64,000 nucleotides of DNA from Chitinophagales bacterium (lineage in GTDB: Bacteria > Bacteroidota > Bacteroidia > Chitinophagales > Saprospiraceae): assembly GCA_013297745.1 (NCBI GenBank), contig JAAFIM010000008.1, positions 22,669 through 86,668 on the forward strand, written 5' to 3'. Positions within the stretch are counted from its first letter, which is position 1. Each line of letters starts with the position of its first letter. Positions 1 through 8,220 of the stretch are shown in pieces. Under the pieces are notes generated by a model that saw only the letters and a list, made by a program, of their open reading frames with translations, did not search any database and had not been told where the DNA came from. The translations under genes and the position numbers were made by a program.

Positions 1-2
1 GT

Positions 3-1046
3 TTTTGCAAATCGGGTTCTACCGACGCTTATATCGCTTTTTACGAACTGTGCGATTTTTTGCTAAAAGAGGAGGGAGCTTGTGGGTTGATAAGCCCCAA
101 TAGTTTTTTTTACAGTCAAACTGCTGCCACTATGCGCGCTTATTTTGCCCAACAAAAAACGCTGTTGCAAATTACCAATTACGCTGATATTCAACTGTTT
201 GAAAACGCTACAACTTACTGCGCCATTTGCATTTTTGGGAAAAAACCACAAACGCATTTTCTATACCAACAAGCCAAAACCGCTCAAGAGTTAGCCCAAA
301 AAGCGATTTCTTTTGACCAGATTATTAACCAAAAAATTTGGCAGTTGGGACTAAATGAAACCCAAACGGTAAAAGGGCAGAAGTTGAAAGATATTTGCGA
401 TATACACGTGGGCATAACCACTCTTTGCGATAAAGCGTATATTTTTGACCTGCAAGACGTTGAAAATGAATTAGATACGGTAGAAATTGAAACCCATTTT
501 GCGGGAAAAATTAGCATAGAAAAAGCAATTCTAAAACCTATTATTAAAGCCTCAAAACTCAAAACCAGCGCGGATAAAATTAGCCAATATGTGCTTTTCC
601 CGTATGAAAAGGTTAGAAATAAGCATAAAATCATCCCAGAAGAACAGCTAAAAACCAAATTTCCTTTGGCTTACGCTTATTTGTGCCGAATAAAAATAGA
701 GTTAGACAAACGCGACAACGGTCAGCCCAATTCTGTAGCTTGGTATGCTTTCGGTAGAAGTCAGGGCTTGGATACGAGTTTTGGGGATAAAATTTTATTC
801 TCACCGATGAATAAAAATCCTAATTTTATTCTAATTAAAAACGAAGAATGTACTTTTTATTCTGGTTATTGTATCAAATATAAAGGCGATTATAATTTTC
901 TACTCAATCAATTAAACTCAAGCCGTATGGCTGATTTTATATCCGTATCAAGTCGCGATTTTCGCGGCGGCTGGAAAGCGTACAATAAAAAGGCGTTGGA
1001 GGATTTTATAGTAGAAAATACGGGCGAAAGTTTGCAGCTATTCTAA
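3..1046 (+). CDS. N6-adenine DNA methyltransferase, C-terminal part (gene starts before the window)
   Basis: The reading frame is open from the first bases of the window, so the 5' end of the gene is missing; an internal TTG at 60 is not a credible start. The visible part begins at the segment GSTDAYIAFYELCDFLL followed by GLISPNSFF and DIQLFENATTYCAICIF. This order is typical of the region after the NPPY catalytic motif in Eco57I-like and type IIG adenine methyltransferases. The NPPY motif itself would lie upstream of the window. The C-terminal half (LKDICDIHVGITT onward, with ILKPIIKASKLK) resembles the TaqI-like target-recognition domain. It probably methylates adenine in a specific DNA site and may be part of a restriction-modification or BREX-like system. 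No nuclease domain is visible here. Family call is good; the system type is open. Confidence 0.8.
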   Translation, partial: FCKSGSTDAYIAFYELCDFLLKEEGACGLISPNSFFYSQTAATMRAYFAQQKTLLQITNYADIQLFENATTYCAICIFGKKPQTHFLYQQAKTAQELAQKAISFDQIINQKIWQLGLNETQTVKGQKLKDICDIHVGITTLCDKAYIFDLQDVENELDTVEIETHFAGKISIEKAILKPIIKASKLKTSADKISQYVLFPYEKVRNKHKIIPEEQLKTKFPLAYAYLCRIKIELDKRDNGQPNSVAWYAFGRSQGLDTSFGDKILFSPMNKNPNFILIKNEECTFYSGYCIKYKGDYNFLLNQLNSSRMADFISVSSRDFRGGWKAYNKKALEDFIVENTGESLQLF

Positions 1047-1076
1047 ACAAAATTAGGCAATACAAACTTTTTGTGG

Positions 1077-1084
1077 TATCTTTG
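1077..1084 (+). promoter_or_regulatory. Bacteroidota -7 promoter element (TATCTTTG)
   Basis: TATCTTTG matches the consensus TAnnTTTG and lies 45 bases upstream of the ATG at 1130, in the gap after the methyltransferase gene. No TTG at the usual distance was found. It suggests that the next two genes have their own promoter. Confidence 0.5.
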
Positions 1085-1129
1085 CGTTATAAATTTTTCT
1101 AACTAAAATAATCATTTTTTTTCTTCAAA

Positions 1130-1657
1130 ATGTTAGCAGAATATTTTCAATTCACGCCCGTACCAAATACAAATAACGAGTTTAGCGTTTCTTTGTCCGA
1201 TAGTCCACATTTAACGGGAAAAATTTTTTCTGAAACGGATAATTCTTATAGCCTTTATGATTGTGGTATTAATGAGAATATCGGAGTTGGAGAGTTTAGG
1301 GCGGATTATATTTTTGTAGCCATCTACAGAAAGGAAACAAATACTGAATTTACTGGGCAACAAATTTTTAAAATTTTATACGATTTTTTCCCATTTTTTT
1401 ATCAAAAATCGCCTCTTGGCATAGAAGTTTCTTGGGGCTTTTTTAGCGACAATACACCCGAATTTAATAAATTTATTTTAAATATCCCAATTGAAGATGC
1501 CGCTTTTAAAACTTGGACAGGGCAAAGGGCGGCGGAAAGAGGATTTAATAAAGCGACTATTCTAAAAATGGAATTTAATGGCAAGGGAAAGGGATTAGTG
1601 GAAAATTCCCTTAAATACGCCCCTATATCGGTCAAATTTTTCAACCAAAAACAATAA
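1130..1657 (+). CDS. Hypothetical protein, 175 aa
   Basis: I do not recognise the family. The protein has no signal peptide or membrane segment. It contains predicted beta-rich stretches (for example GEFRADYIFVAIYRKE) and an aromatic segment around residue 83 (ILYDFFPFFYQK). It has its own promoter-like element and its stop is only 5 bases before the next start, so it forms a two-gene unit with the winged-helix protein that follows. Its place directly after an adenine methyltransferase gene raises the possibility of a link to DNA modification or restriction, but no nuclease motif such as PD-(D/E)XK or HNH can be seen, so this is only positional inference. Confidence 0.7.
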   Translation: MLAEYFQFTPVPNTNNEFSVSLSDSPHLTGKIFSETDNSYSLYDCGINENIGVGEFRADYIFVAIYRKETNTEFTGQQIFKILYDFFPFFYQKSPLGIEVSWGFFSDNTPEFNKFILNIPIEDAAFKTWTGQRAAERGFNKATILKMEFNGKGKGLVENSLKYAPISVKFFNQKQ

Positions 1658-1662
1658 TTATT

Positions 1663-2202
1663 ATGAATTTCAACTATCAAAACTGTTTGGAACAAGCACA
1701 AGATTTTCGTTTGGATATTGATTTGGTAAAATCTTTATTTTACCAAATCAATTCTATTGATGATACCCAAAACTTAATACTTTTTTTAAGAAAAGAACAG
1801 GGCGTTAGCCCAATAAGCGTTATTCGGTATTTAATGTGCTTTTTTGATTTAGATTTACCAAATGCTTCGCTTCTTTATCAAGAATACAACCCCAACACAG
1901 AAGCAACCCAAACCCAATTTCAACTCAAAGAGCCCATTTTAACCAATCATACCCAAAGTTTATTGCAGGTTTTGGAGCAACATTTTGATTTAATAAATAT
2001 GATTTTCCAAGCTACCAAGCCTATGAACGTGAAAATTATAGCCGAGATATTAGCCCAAAGCGAGCAAACGGTTAGAAGAAAGCTCAAAACTTTGATTGAA
2101 ACGGAATTTGTGATTAAACAGCAGGATAAAAATACAGCCGTTTATATTTTCAACACAGAACGCACAGAAAGTTTGAAAAAAATAAGTGCGATTTTAGCCT
2201 AA
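1663..2202 (+). CDS. Winged-helix domain protein, 179 aa
   Basis: The C-terminal part (about residues 105-172) has the pattern of a winged helix-turn-helix: a helix at DLINMIFQAT, then VKIIAEILAQSEQTVRRKLKTLIETEFVIKQQ with the recognition helix at SEQTVRRKLKTL and a wing ending in NTAVYIF. The N-terminal 95 residues are helical and not assigned. It starts 5 bases after the preceding gene and is probably co-transcribed with it. It ends 2 bases before the convergent stop of the binding-protein gene. A DNA-binding regulator is the simplest reading; which genes it controls is unknown. Confidence 0.65.
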   Translation: MNFNYQNCLEQAQDFRLDIDLVKSLFYQINSIDDTQNLILFLRKEQGVSPISVIRYLMCFFDLDLPNASLLYQEYNPNTEATQTQFQLKEPILTNHTQSLLQVLEQHFDLINMIFQATKPMNVKIIAEILAQSEQTVRRKLKTLIETEFVIKQQDKNTAVYIFNTERTESLKKISAILA

Positions 2203-2204
2203 TT

Positions 2205-3350
2205 TTACTCCAATTGTTGATAATAATGCAAGTTATCCACAGGTTGATTGTGGATAATTTGGTAGAAATCTGCTAAAACCAAATGCGGGCGCAAAATTGC
2301 CGATTCAAAAATATCAAAACCGCCATTTGGGGACACTTTTTTATGATAACTGAACACTTTTTTGGATTGGAAAGCGGCAAAATCTGCGTATAAAGCGTTG
2401 GCTTTTTTCAAATTATCCAAACTTTGGGCTTCTGATACATTGAGCCAAATATCCGCTTGTTGGGCTTCGGCGTACACTTTTTCAAAAGCAAAAGGCACAG
2501 AACCAGCCGTTTTTTGGTTTTTGTACAAATAATCCCCGCCAGCGTCAGCTATCAATTTTGCCAAAAAACTTTCGCCACCAGCCACATACCAAATCCCTTC
2601 ATAAGCCAATCCGGTCAAAACGGTTGGCTTTTTTTCATTTTTATCAATTTGGGTTTTAATCTGATTGTAGGGAATTTCTACCGAGTCCCGAAATAAAATA
2701 TCCGCTTTTTGTTGAACTTCATCCCCCAACAAGGCTGCTACCACTTTCACCCATTCGGCGCGTCCCAAAGGGCTAGTTTCTAAAAATTCGGCTATGTAAA
2801 ACACGTTTTGTCCCATTTCGCCCAATTTGTTAGCGGTTTTGGATTCGCTATTCAAACCAAAAACAAGGGTAATATCGGGCGCAGCAGTCAATAATTTCTC
2901 ATAGCTAAAACTTTGGTCGTTGCCTAAATCTATAATTTCGCCTTTCGCTAATTTGTTGAAAATAATTTGATTGTAAATATATTTGCCGTCCGACAAAGCC
3001 ACTATTTTATCCGTTTGCTGTACAAAATCCAACATAGCCACTTGCGCGGTTGAGGTACAAGCTATTTTTTGCACAGGCACGGCTATAGGCAAGGCATCGG
3101 GCGGCAGTTTTGGGCGCGGATGTTGGCGCGGATAAAGTGCGTATCGGAGGCTTTGGGTTGCATTTGCCCAAGGTTTTTTTATCGTAAGGAGTTGATAATC
3201 AGCAAATTTTTCTATACTAAAATTATCCGCGTACGATTGGGTAGAATTGGTTTTTTCTACAGCGTTTGGAGATTGACAAGCCCCAAAAAAGAGTAAAAAA
3301 AAGCCCGCCAGCCAAAAAGACCTGCGGGGAAAAGATAAATTTATAATCAT
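2205..3350 (-). CDS. ABC-type metal-chelate/cobalamin substrate-binding lipoprotein
   Basis: The protein starts MIINLSFPRRSFWLAGFFLL and has a lipobox FFGAC, so it should be a lipid-anchored periplasmic protein. The body has the layout of the BtuF/FepB-like helical-backbone binding fold: ACTSTAQVAMLDFV, then DKIVALSDGKYIYN, LTAAPDITLVFG, a long linking helix, and the second lobe with TVLTGLAYEGIWYVAGGESFLAKLIADAGGDY. It is expected to bind a siderophore-iron complex or a corrinoid. The ATG at 3350 is chosen over the upstream TTG at 3368 because it gives the signal peptide directly and avoids overlap with the upstream gene, which ends at 3356. No permease or ATPase gene is adjacent. Confidence 0.82.
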   Translation of the reverse strand: MIINLSFPRRSFWLAGFFLLFFGACQSPNAVEKTNSTQSYADNFSIEKFADYQLLTIKKPWANATQSLRYALYPRQHPRPKLPPDALPIAVPVQKIACTSTAQVAMLDFVQQTDKIVALSDGKYIYNQIIFNKLAKGEIIDLGNDQSFSYEKLLTAAPDITLVFGLNSESKTANKLGEMGQNVFYIAEFLETSPLGRAEWVKVVAALLGDEVQQKADILFRDSVEIPYNQIKTQIDKNEKKPTVLTGLAYEGIWYVAGGESFLAKLIADAGGDYLYKNQKTAGSVPFAFEKVYAEAQQADIWLNVSEAQSLDNLKKANALYADFAAFQSKKVFSYHKKVSPNGGFDIFESAILRPHLVLADFYQIIHNQPVDNLHYYQQLE

Positions 3351-3355
3351 TGTTG

Positions 3356-4345
3356 TTATTGTTGCCAATTAAATCGCCAAATTTTGGCTGTATTGCCATT
3401 AAAACGCCCCTCCGAAGAGATAAACATATCGCCATTATCGGCAAAAGTTAGCCCTTCAGCTTGTACGAAAATATCTTCGTCGAGTTCGGCAATGTGTAAA
3501 AGTTCGTTGTCTTGATTGAATACAAAAATAGCAAATCCTGTCCCTGCGAGTACGTAAGTATAACCATTTTTGGGATTTATGGCTACTTCTGAGGGCATAA
3601 ATGGGATAGCTTTAGCTTTCTTGAGCCGCTCCAATACGGCAGCGTTTTGATAAGCTTGAGGATTTTTTTGTAGATAGTTATTCACTTTTTCCATTGTGAG
3701 GGTATAAATTGGCTCTTGGCTAACTTCTTCATTCTCAATATCAAAAGCGTAAATAGCGCGATAATCTTTAATTTTTTCGCCAAAAACGGGCGAATTTTTG
3801 CAAGCTATCAACAGCCTATTTTTTTCCTTATCGTAACAAAGCCCCTCCAAATCGTTGTTGTCGTTGAAAGGTAATTTGATAATATCTCGCTTGGGTTTAT
3901 CGCTTTTCCAATTTTGGATTTTATGCAAAAAACCATCCGCTTGTAGCACCCAAATCACATCATTGACCAGCCGCACGGATTCATAATCACCTTTGGGGGC
4001 AAAATTTAGCTCTTTTTGCATAGTTCCTGTCTTTTCGTTTAGAAAATATACAAAACCGCCCTCATCTTGCACCGCCAGAATCCCATTTTCTTTTGTCCAT
4101 TCTATACCCGAAACCTCCCAAAGTTCTTCGTGTAGCTCAAAGGTTGCGTCTGGATTTTTGAGATTATAGCTAAAAATAGCTTTGTTGTTGGGGTTAGGGT
4201 TGGGGTCTGGTGCTACATTGACCAATTTTTTGCTGCTGTCGTTGCTGTTTCTTTTCTCATTTTTATAGCTTTGGGCTTGTTTCGGCTCATTTTTACACGC
4301 GCCCAAACTTAGCAAAAAGCTAATTCCGTACCAATAAATTTGCAT
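3356..4345 (-). CDS. SdiA-regulated-like beta-propeller lipoprotein
   Basis: The N-terminus (MQIYWYGISFLLSLGAC) is a lipoprotein signal with the Cys in LSLGAC. The region from about residue 65 onward has the features of the SdiA-regulated family, a phytase-like propeller: ELWEVSGIEWTKENGILAVQDE, then NDNNDLEGLCYDKEKNRLLIACK and a late blade with QAEGLTFADNGDMFISSEG. The ATG at 4345 is preferred over the TTG at 4354. It lies 5 bases upstream of the binding-protein gene on the same strand and is likely co-transcribed. The biochemical role of this family is not established; an envelope or extracellular role is inferred from the lipid anchor. Confidence 0.72.
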   Translation of the reverse strand: MQIYWYGISFLLSLGACKNEPKQAQSYKNEKRNSNDSSKKLVNVAPDPNPNPNNKAIFSYNLKNPDATFELHEELWEVSGIEWTKENGILAVQDEGGFVYFLNEKTGTMQKELNFAPKGDYESVRLVNDVIWVLQADGFLHKIQNWKSDKPKRDIIKLPFNDNNDLEGLCYDKEKNRLLIACKNSPVFGEKIKDYRAIYAFDIENEEVSQEPIYTLTMEKVNNYLQKNPQAYQNAAVLERLKKAKAIPFMPSEVAINPKNGYTYVLAGTGFAIFVFNQDNELLHIAELDEDIFVQAEGLTFADNGDMFISSEGRFNGNTAKIWRFNWQQ

Positions 4346-4414
4346 AATAAACAAAAGCGTTTGGAGTGATTGAAATATCGTTTGGGCTGTACAAAAGCAG
4401 TGCCAAACTTTTTT

Positions 4415-5026
4415 TTAGGGCTGTGCGGGGTCGTTTTGCGCTGGATTATTGGGCAAATATCGCACATCTAACGAAAATTTTTCAGGAAACTTAGCCGCTT
4501 TATTCGCATAAAAAGCCATAATTTCGCGCATATCCGCTTCAAAATTACCGCTTGGATAAATCATTTTGCCTATGCCCGCAATTTTCTTTTTATAATCTAA
4601 ATATCCCAATGCTATAGGCACTTGGGCTTTTAGCGCTGTATAATAAAACCCCGTTTTCCACTCTGTACGCAAGGAGCGCGAGCCTTCAGGGGGGATAATC
4701 ACCGCCAACTGTTCGTATTTTGGGTACAAATCGGCTATAGCATCCACCATTGATTGACGTTCTTCGCCCGCTTTTTTGGGGCTGCGGTCTATGCCTATGC
4801 CGCCTGTCATACGGATAAACCAACCCAAAGGAAAACGCAACCATTCTTTTTTAATCGTGTAACGCATCGTTACCCCTAGCATTTTCATCGCTGCTACCGT
4901 AATCGGTTGGTCCCAATTGGACGTGTGGGGAGCTGCTACCAGCACACATTTCGCCTTTGCTGCTTCGGGAACGATGGGGTCTATTTTCCATCGGATTATC
5001 CACATAAATAATTTAGCCAGCCACAT
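4415..5026 (-). CDS. PlsC-like 1-acyl-glycerol-phosphate acyltransferase family protein
   Basis: The 203-residue protein carries the acyltransferase blocks in order. Block I is HTSNWD near residue 34 (HX4D catalytic pair), block II GGIGIDRS near residue 75, and block III PPEGSRS near residue 113 in place of the usual PEGTRS. It probably transfers an acyl chain to a glycerol phosphate or another lipid acceptor at the inner membrane; the exact acceptor cannot be told. The ATG is followed immediately by a plausible amphipathic N-terminus (MWLAKLFMWIIRWK). A heptamer repeat array begins 4 bases upstream of the start codon, so any promoter must lie in or beyond the repeat. Confidence 0.82.
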   Translation of the reverse strand: MWLAKLFMWIIRWKIDPIVPEAAKAKCVLVAAPHTSNWDQPITVAAMKMLGVTMRYTIKKEWLRFPLGWFIRMTGGIGIDRSPKKAGEERQSMVDAIADLYPKYEQLAVIIPPEGSRSLRTEWKTGFYYTALKAQVPIALGYLDYKKKIAGIGKMIYPSGNFEADMREIMAFYANKAAKFPEKFSLDVRYLPNNPAQNDPAQP

Positions 5027-5030
5027 ATTT

Positions 5031-5093
5031 AGTTGTTAGTGATTAGTTGTTAGTGATTAGTTGTTAGTGATTAGTTATAAGTTATGAGTGGTT
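5031..5093. repeat. Heptamer tandem array (AGTTGTT/AGTGATT), left arm
   Basis: Nine 7-base units run without gaps: AGTTGTT and AGTGATT alternate three times, then come AGTTATA, AGTTATG and AGTGGTT. The array starts four bases after the acyltransferase ATG. The inverse form of the same units occurs at 5511-5538, with a family A element between the two arms. Confidence 0.85.
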
Positions 5094-5113
5094 ATTATTA
5101 GTAGTTGGTTATG

Positions 5114-5473
5114 ACTGGAGTTACGCTTGAGTTATTTTGTAATAAAGGTCAAGTTGGAAAGCTAAATTTTCGCCGTGCGACGCCAAAACCAGCGTATGTC
5201 GCGGAAAGACGACCAACCGAGCGCAGCGAGGGCAGCAGCTTTTTTGCATAGCAAAAAACGTCGGCTTGTAGCGACGGTTTTGCGCTTTTGGCGGAATGAA
5301 ATGAAGCAAAATAAGCAAAAACGCCTTTTTGGCGTTGGCTTTTTTGGTACTTTTTTGCCATCAAAAAAGTACGAAAAATAAATTTTTTAGGCGTAAGCCG
5401 TCAAAAAAATTTCTAACTTATTTAATTTTTAGTTTTTTTTGTACTAAAATAAAGCCTCAAGCGTAACTCCAGT
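5114..5473. mobile_element. Family A element, copy 1 (360 bp, non-coding, terminal inverted repeats)
   Basis: The ends are a perfect 18-base inverted repeat, ACTGGAGTTACGCTTGAG at 5114-5131 and its complement at 5456-5473. The bases outside are TATG on both sides (5110-5113 and 5474-5477), a likely target-site duplication. Inside are a GTACTTTTTT...AAAAAAGTAC hairpin near 5348-5374 and a block shared with copies at 7.8-8.1 kb and 63.9 kb. Short open frames inside it are not credible genes. No transposase is encoded. Confidence 0.8.
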
Positions 5474-5510
5474 TATGAGTAATTTTTTGATATAATAATT
5501 TTTTTTATAA

Positions 5511-5538
5511 AACAACTAACAACTAACAACTAACCACC
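5511..5538. repeat. Heptamer tandem array (AACAACT), right arm
   Basis: Three AACAACT units and one AACCACC unit, the reverse complement of the units at 5031-5093. The array ends 2 bases before the stop codon of the small membrane protein gene on the minus strand. Together the two arms form a long imperfect inverted repeat around the family A element. Confidence 0.8.
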
Positions 5539-5540
5539 AT

Positions 5541-5879
5541 TTAATTAATTTTAAATCCCATATTGCGTCCCACTTGTGGGCATTGGTCTCTAATTTCGCG
5601 CACCAGCGCATCGTAAAATTTTATAGAATCAGAAGCTTGTTCTAATTTTATTTTATCTGTACCCAAGCATTTTTCAAAATCTTTTTTTGCTGATTCATAA
5701 TGAGCAGGGCTCAATCTGCCCATTGTGCGCTGGGTTTCCAATTCCGAAAGCTCTGTAGCGCAGGTACAAAATTTTTGGGCGTAATAAGCTACCGTTTTTT
5801 CTTTATTGGTCATAAAAAAAGCGGCTATTAAGGCTATAGCGATTAAACCCAAACCTCCATAAATATATTTTTTATTCAT
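5541..5879 (-). CDS. Small membrane-anchored hypothetical protein, 112 aa
   Basis: The protein starts MNKKYIYGGLGLIAIALIAA, a single N-terminal membrane helix (about residues 6-24), followed by a soluble part with four cysteines (FCTC, KCLG and QCPQ). The part after the membrane helix is charged and helical. I do not recognise the family. The paired cysteines suggest disulfides or metal binding outside the cytoplasm. It lies between the heptamer array and yidD, on the same strand as rnpA-yidD, 33 bases downstream of the yidD stop, and could be read through from that unit. Confidence 0.65.
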   Translation of the reverse strand: MNKKYIYGGLGLIAIALIAAFFMTNKEKTVAYYAQKFCTCATELSELETQRTMGRLSPAHYESAKKDFEKCLGTDKIKLEQASDSIKFYDALVREIRDQCPQVGRNMGFKIN

Positions 5880-5912
5880 TATTTTATGTTTAAATAGATG
5901 ATAATTAACGAT

Positions 5913-6179
5913 TTATGGCACAGGGTCGTGTCCGTGTCCGCCCCAAGGATGGCAACTCAAGATGCGTTTGGCTGCCAAATAACCCCCTTTGAAAGCGCCA
6001 TATTTTTGGATAGCTTCCATACTATAACGCGAACAAGTGGGCGTATAACGACAAGCAGAAGGCAACCAAGGGCGGATACAAAGTTGATATATTTTTATCA
6101 ATAGGCGAAAAACTAAGCCTATCAAATAACCCAAAGCCGAATAAATAGCCACGAACGGGAAAAGGAGATATTTTATCAT
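5913..6179 (-). CDS. yidD: YidD, membrane protein insertion efficiency factor
   Basis: This short protein (88 aa) has the YidD hallmarks: [25 protein letters not shown], then [24 protein letters not shown] and the end GGHGHDPVP. It has an N-terminal membrane-associated stretch. YidD is thought to assist YidC in inserting proteins into the inner membrane. The ATG at 6179 overlaps the rnpA stop codon (ATGA, 4 bases), which indicates translational coupling and decides against the upstream TTG at 6197. The rnpA-yidD order is the common one in bacteria, though rpmH and yidC are not adjacent here. Confidence 0.93.
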   Translation of the reverse strand: MIKYLLFPFVAIYSALGYLIGLVFRLLIKIYQLCIRPWLPSACRYTPTCSRYSMEAIQKYGAFKGGYLAAKRILSCHPWGGHGHDPVP

Positions 6180-6565
6180 TGATTGAATTGAAGGCAAAGT
6201 TTATCCAATAAATGCAACATTTTAGTTTTTAATAAGACTAAGTTGGGCAGTTCATCCCCGCCAAAAAACCACAAACAGATTAGATTTTTGCCCTTTTTTT
6301 GTAATATATTCTGCAAATTTTGGCGATGCAGGCGGTAAATTTCGCGCATTTGTCGCTTAATTCGGTTGCGTTTATTGGCGCGTTTAAATTTTTTTTTGGG
6401 AACACTAAAAGCTGCTTGACACAACAAATGCGCGTCTTCTGTAGCAGGCAATTCCAACCAAAACAAGCGCACAGGATAAGCCCCAAGGCTTTGTTTTTGG
6501 GTAAAAAGTTGTTGGATAAGTTTTTGTTTTTTCAGCCGTTCCCATTGGGGGAATTTTAAGTCCAT
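6176..6565 (-). CDS. rnpA: Ribonuclease P protein component
   Basis: RnpA binds the RNase P RNA and helps it cleave the 5' leader from tRNA precursors. The 129-residue protein starts at [13 protein letters not shown] and shows the family signature [20 protein letters not shown] near residues 62-81. Upstream is the usual F-to-RLF strand ([10 protein letters not shown]). The ATG at 6565 is preferred over the TTG at 6583, because a promoter -7 element at 6581-6588 would lie across that TTG. The stop overlaps the yidD start by 4 bases. Confidence 0.93.
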   Translation of the reverse strand: MDLKFPQWERLKKQKLIQQLFTQKQSLGAYPVRLFWLELPATEDAHLLCQAAFSVPKKKFKRANKRNRIKRQMREIYRLHRQNLQNILQKKGKNLICLWFFGGDELPNLVLLKTKMLHLLDKLCLQFNQ

Positions 6566-6580
6566 ATTTTTTATTTGGCG

Positions 6581-6588
6581 CAAAGATA
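6581..6588 (-). promoter_or_regulatory. -7 promoter element for rnpA-yidD (TATCTTTG, minus strand)
   Basis: CAAAGATA on the plus strand reads TATCTTTG on the minus strand, matching TAnnTTTG. It lies 15 bases upstream of the rnpA ATG, which implies a very short leader. Confidence 0.5.
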
Positions 6589-6691
6589 GCTAATTTACAA
6601 AAAATTATCTTTATTTTACCCCAAAGCTATGTTTTTAACCATATTTTTAACCATATTTTGATAAAAAAATATCTAATGCCCAATTTTTTTA

Positions 6692-6699
6692 TATTTTTG
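6692..6699 (+). promoter_or_regulatory. -7 promoter element for the nuclease-fold gene (TATTTTTG)
   Basis: TATTTTTG matches TAnnTTTG and lies 34 bases upstream of the ATG at 6734. No TTG at the expected distance is present. Confidence 0.4.
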
Positions 6700-6733
6700 T
6701 GCCCAATTTTATACAAAAAAAAGCAAACAGTTT

Positions 6734-7753
6734 ATGCAGCAAAAAAACAATGTGTTTAGAATTGGCAGTTTTAATCTGCTTAATTTAGTCTTGCCCGAAC
6801 ATACTTACTACGGCAAAAAATCTTATACAAAAGAAGATTTTGCCCAAAAAAAATCTTGGATAAATCGTCAGTTGCTCAATATGCAAGCTGATGTGGTGGG
6901 ATTTCAAGAAATTTTTCACCAAGAAGCCCTCATTGAGGTTTTAAAAGATTGCCCCCGTTTTAAAGGCGGCACACAACTTATAGTAGCTGACCCCAACGGA
7001 GAACGCCCATCTGTGGGTTTGGTATCTCGTTTTCCGATTAAAGATTATTCAGTGATACATTCTTTTCCCGAACAGTTGGAAATCAATGGGGTTGTTTTGC
7101 CTTTTACTGAATTTAGCCGCCCTGTGCTCAAAGCACGGTTGGAGCTTAGCGAAACTCAAGATATTATTGTATTCGTGGCGCATCTCAAGTCTAAGCGGCC
7201 TATGTTTGGGGCGGACGACAATCAAAACAATCCTTTGGAGTTGGCCAAAGCACAGGCTTGTGCTTTAATGGTTCGAGCTGCTGAAGCTTATGCCTTGCGC
7301 GCTCATATTATGGCTGAATTATTGAACCGCGATACAGCGGTGGTGGTGATGGGCGATTTCAACGATACGCACACTTCTGTGACGACCCAGCTAATTTCTG
7401 GCGAGCCACCTTTCCGTTTTTTGCCTATGGAAAAGAAACTAAGCCAATGGGATACTTTGTTGTATCACGTCAAAGATATACAATCGCGTTTATCTTACCA
7501 AGACACATATTATACCCATATCCACAACGGACACCACGAAAGTTTAGACCACATTATGGTTAGTCAAGAGTTGGTTTCGGAAAATCCCAAAAGTATGGGC
7601 AAGGTTGCTTTTGTCAAAGTATTTAACGACCATTTGATAGACGAAACGTTGAGTTTTGACCGTATTCCTTGTTGGCAATCCGACCACGCTCAAGTGGTGG
7701 CTACGTTAGAGATGCGCCAAGATGTGCGTTTTAGCAATAAAATTAATTTATAA
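6734..7753 (+). CDS. Endonuclease/exonuclease/phosphatase family hydrolase
   Basis: The protein has the ordered motifs of the DNase I-like fold: RIGSFNLLNL at the N-terminus, VVGFQEIFH with the metal-binding Glu near residue 58, VAHLKSKRP with the catalytic His, VVMGDFNDTH, SLDHIMVS and the C-terminal WQSDHAQV. There is no signal peptide, so it should act in the cytoplasm. The substrate (DNA, nucleotide or phospholipid head group) cannot be told from sequence. It stands alone between two repeat-rich gaps. The last base of its stop codon TAA is also the first base of a family A element, so the element inserted exactly at the gene end without lengthening the protein. Confidence 0.82.
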   Translation: MQQKNNVFRIGSFNLLNLVLPEHTYYGKKSYTKEDFAQKKSWINRQLLNMQADVVGFQEIFHQEALIEVLKDCPRFKGGTQLIVADPNGERPSVGLVSRFPIKDYSVIHSFPEQLEINGVVLPFTEFSRPVLKARLELSETQDIIVFVAHLKSKRPMFGADDNQNNPLELAKAQACALMVRAAEAYALRAHIMAELLNRDTAVVVMGDFNDTHTSVTTQLISGEPPFRFLPMEKKLSQWDTLLYHVKDIQSRLSYQDTYYTHIHNGHHESLDHIMVSQELVSENPKSMGKVAFVKVFNDHLIDETLSFDRIPCWQSDHAQVVATLEMRQDVRFSNKINL

Positions 7754-8151
7754 CTGGAGTTACGCTTGAGGTTTAAATTTAGTACAAAACAGCTGTAACG
7801 TTAAATTGGGTAGAAATTTTTTTGACGGCTTACGCCTAAAAAATTTATTTTTATTACTTTTTTGGTGGCAAAAAAGTAACCAAAAAAGCCAACGCCAACG
7901 GCGAAGCCCTCCCGTAAGGAAAAAGGCGTTTTTGCTTGTATTTTCTACGAAAATAAGCGCAAAACCGTCGCTACAAGCCGACGTTTCCTTCGGGAGGGCT
8001 TCGCCGTGTTTGCTATGCAAAAAAGCTACTGCCCTCGCTGCGCTCGGTTGGTCGTCTTTCCGCGACATACGCTGGTTTTGGCGTCGCACGGCGAAAATTT
8101 AGATTTTGTATTTAATTTTTATCAAACAAATAGCTGAAGCGTAACTCCAGT
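7753..8151. mobile_element. Family A element, copy 2 (399 bp)
   Basis: ACTGGAGTTACGCTT at 7753-7767 is repeated in inverted form at 8137-8151, and TTATA flanks both ends (7748-7752 and 8152-8156), consistent with a 5-base target duplication. The internal block is inverted relative to copy 1. It also carries GGCGAAGCCCTCCC near 7898 and its complement near 7993, which form an internal inverted repeat absent from copy 1. It is non-coding. Confidence 0.82.
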
Positions 8152-8220
8152 TTATAAATAAATCCTTTTTTCTAACAACAACGTTTTAAATAAAGCGTTG
8201 TTTTTTTTTATCCAAATGCT

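Noticed and set aside
5175..5381. Open frame inside family A (and its equivalent at 7760-8089) with a shared peptide MRRQNQRMSRKDD
   Set aside because: The frame recurs only because the repeat recurs. Its end differs between copies, the element also has equal-length frames on the other strand, and no promoter or known motif is present.
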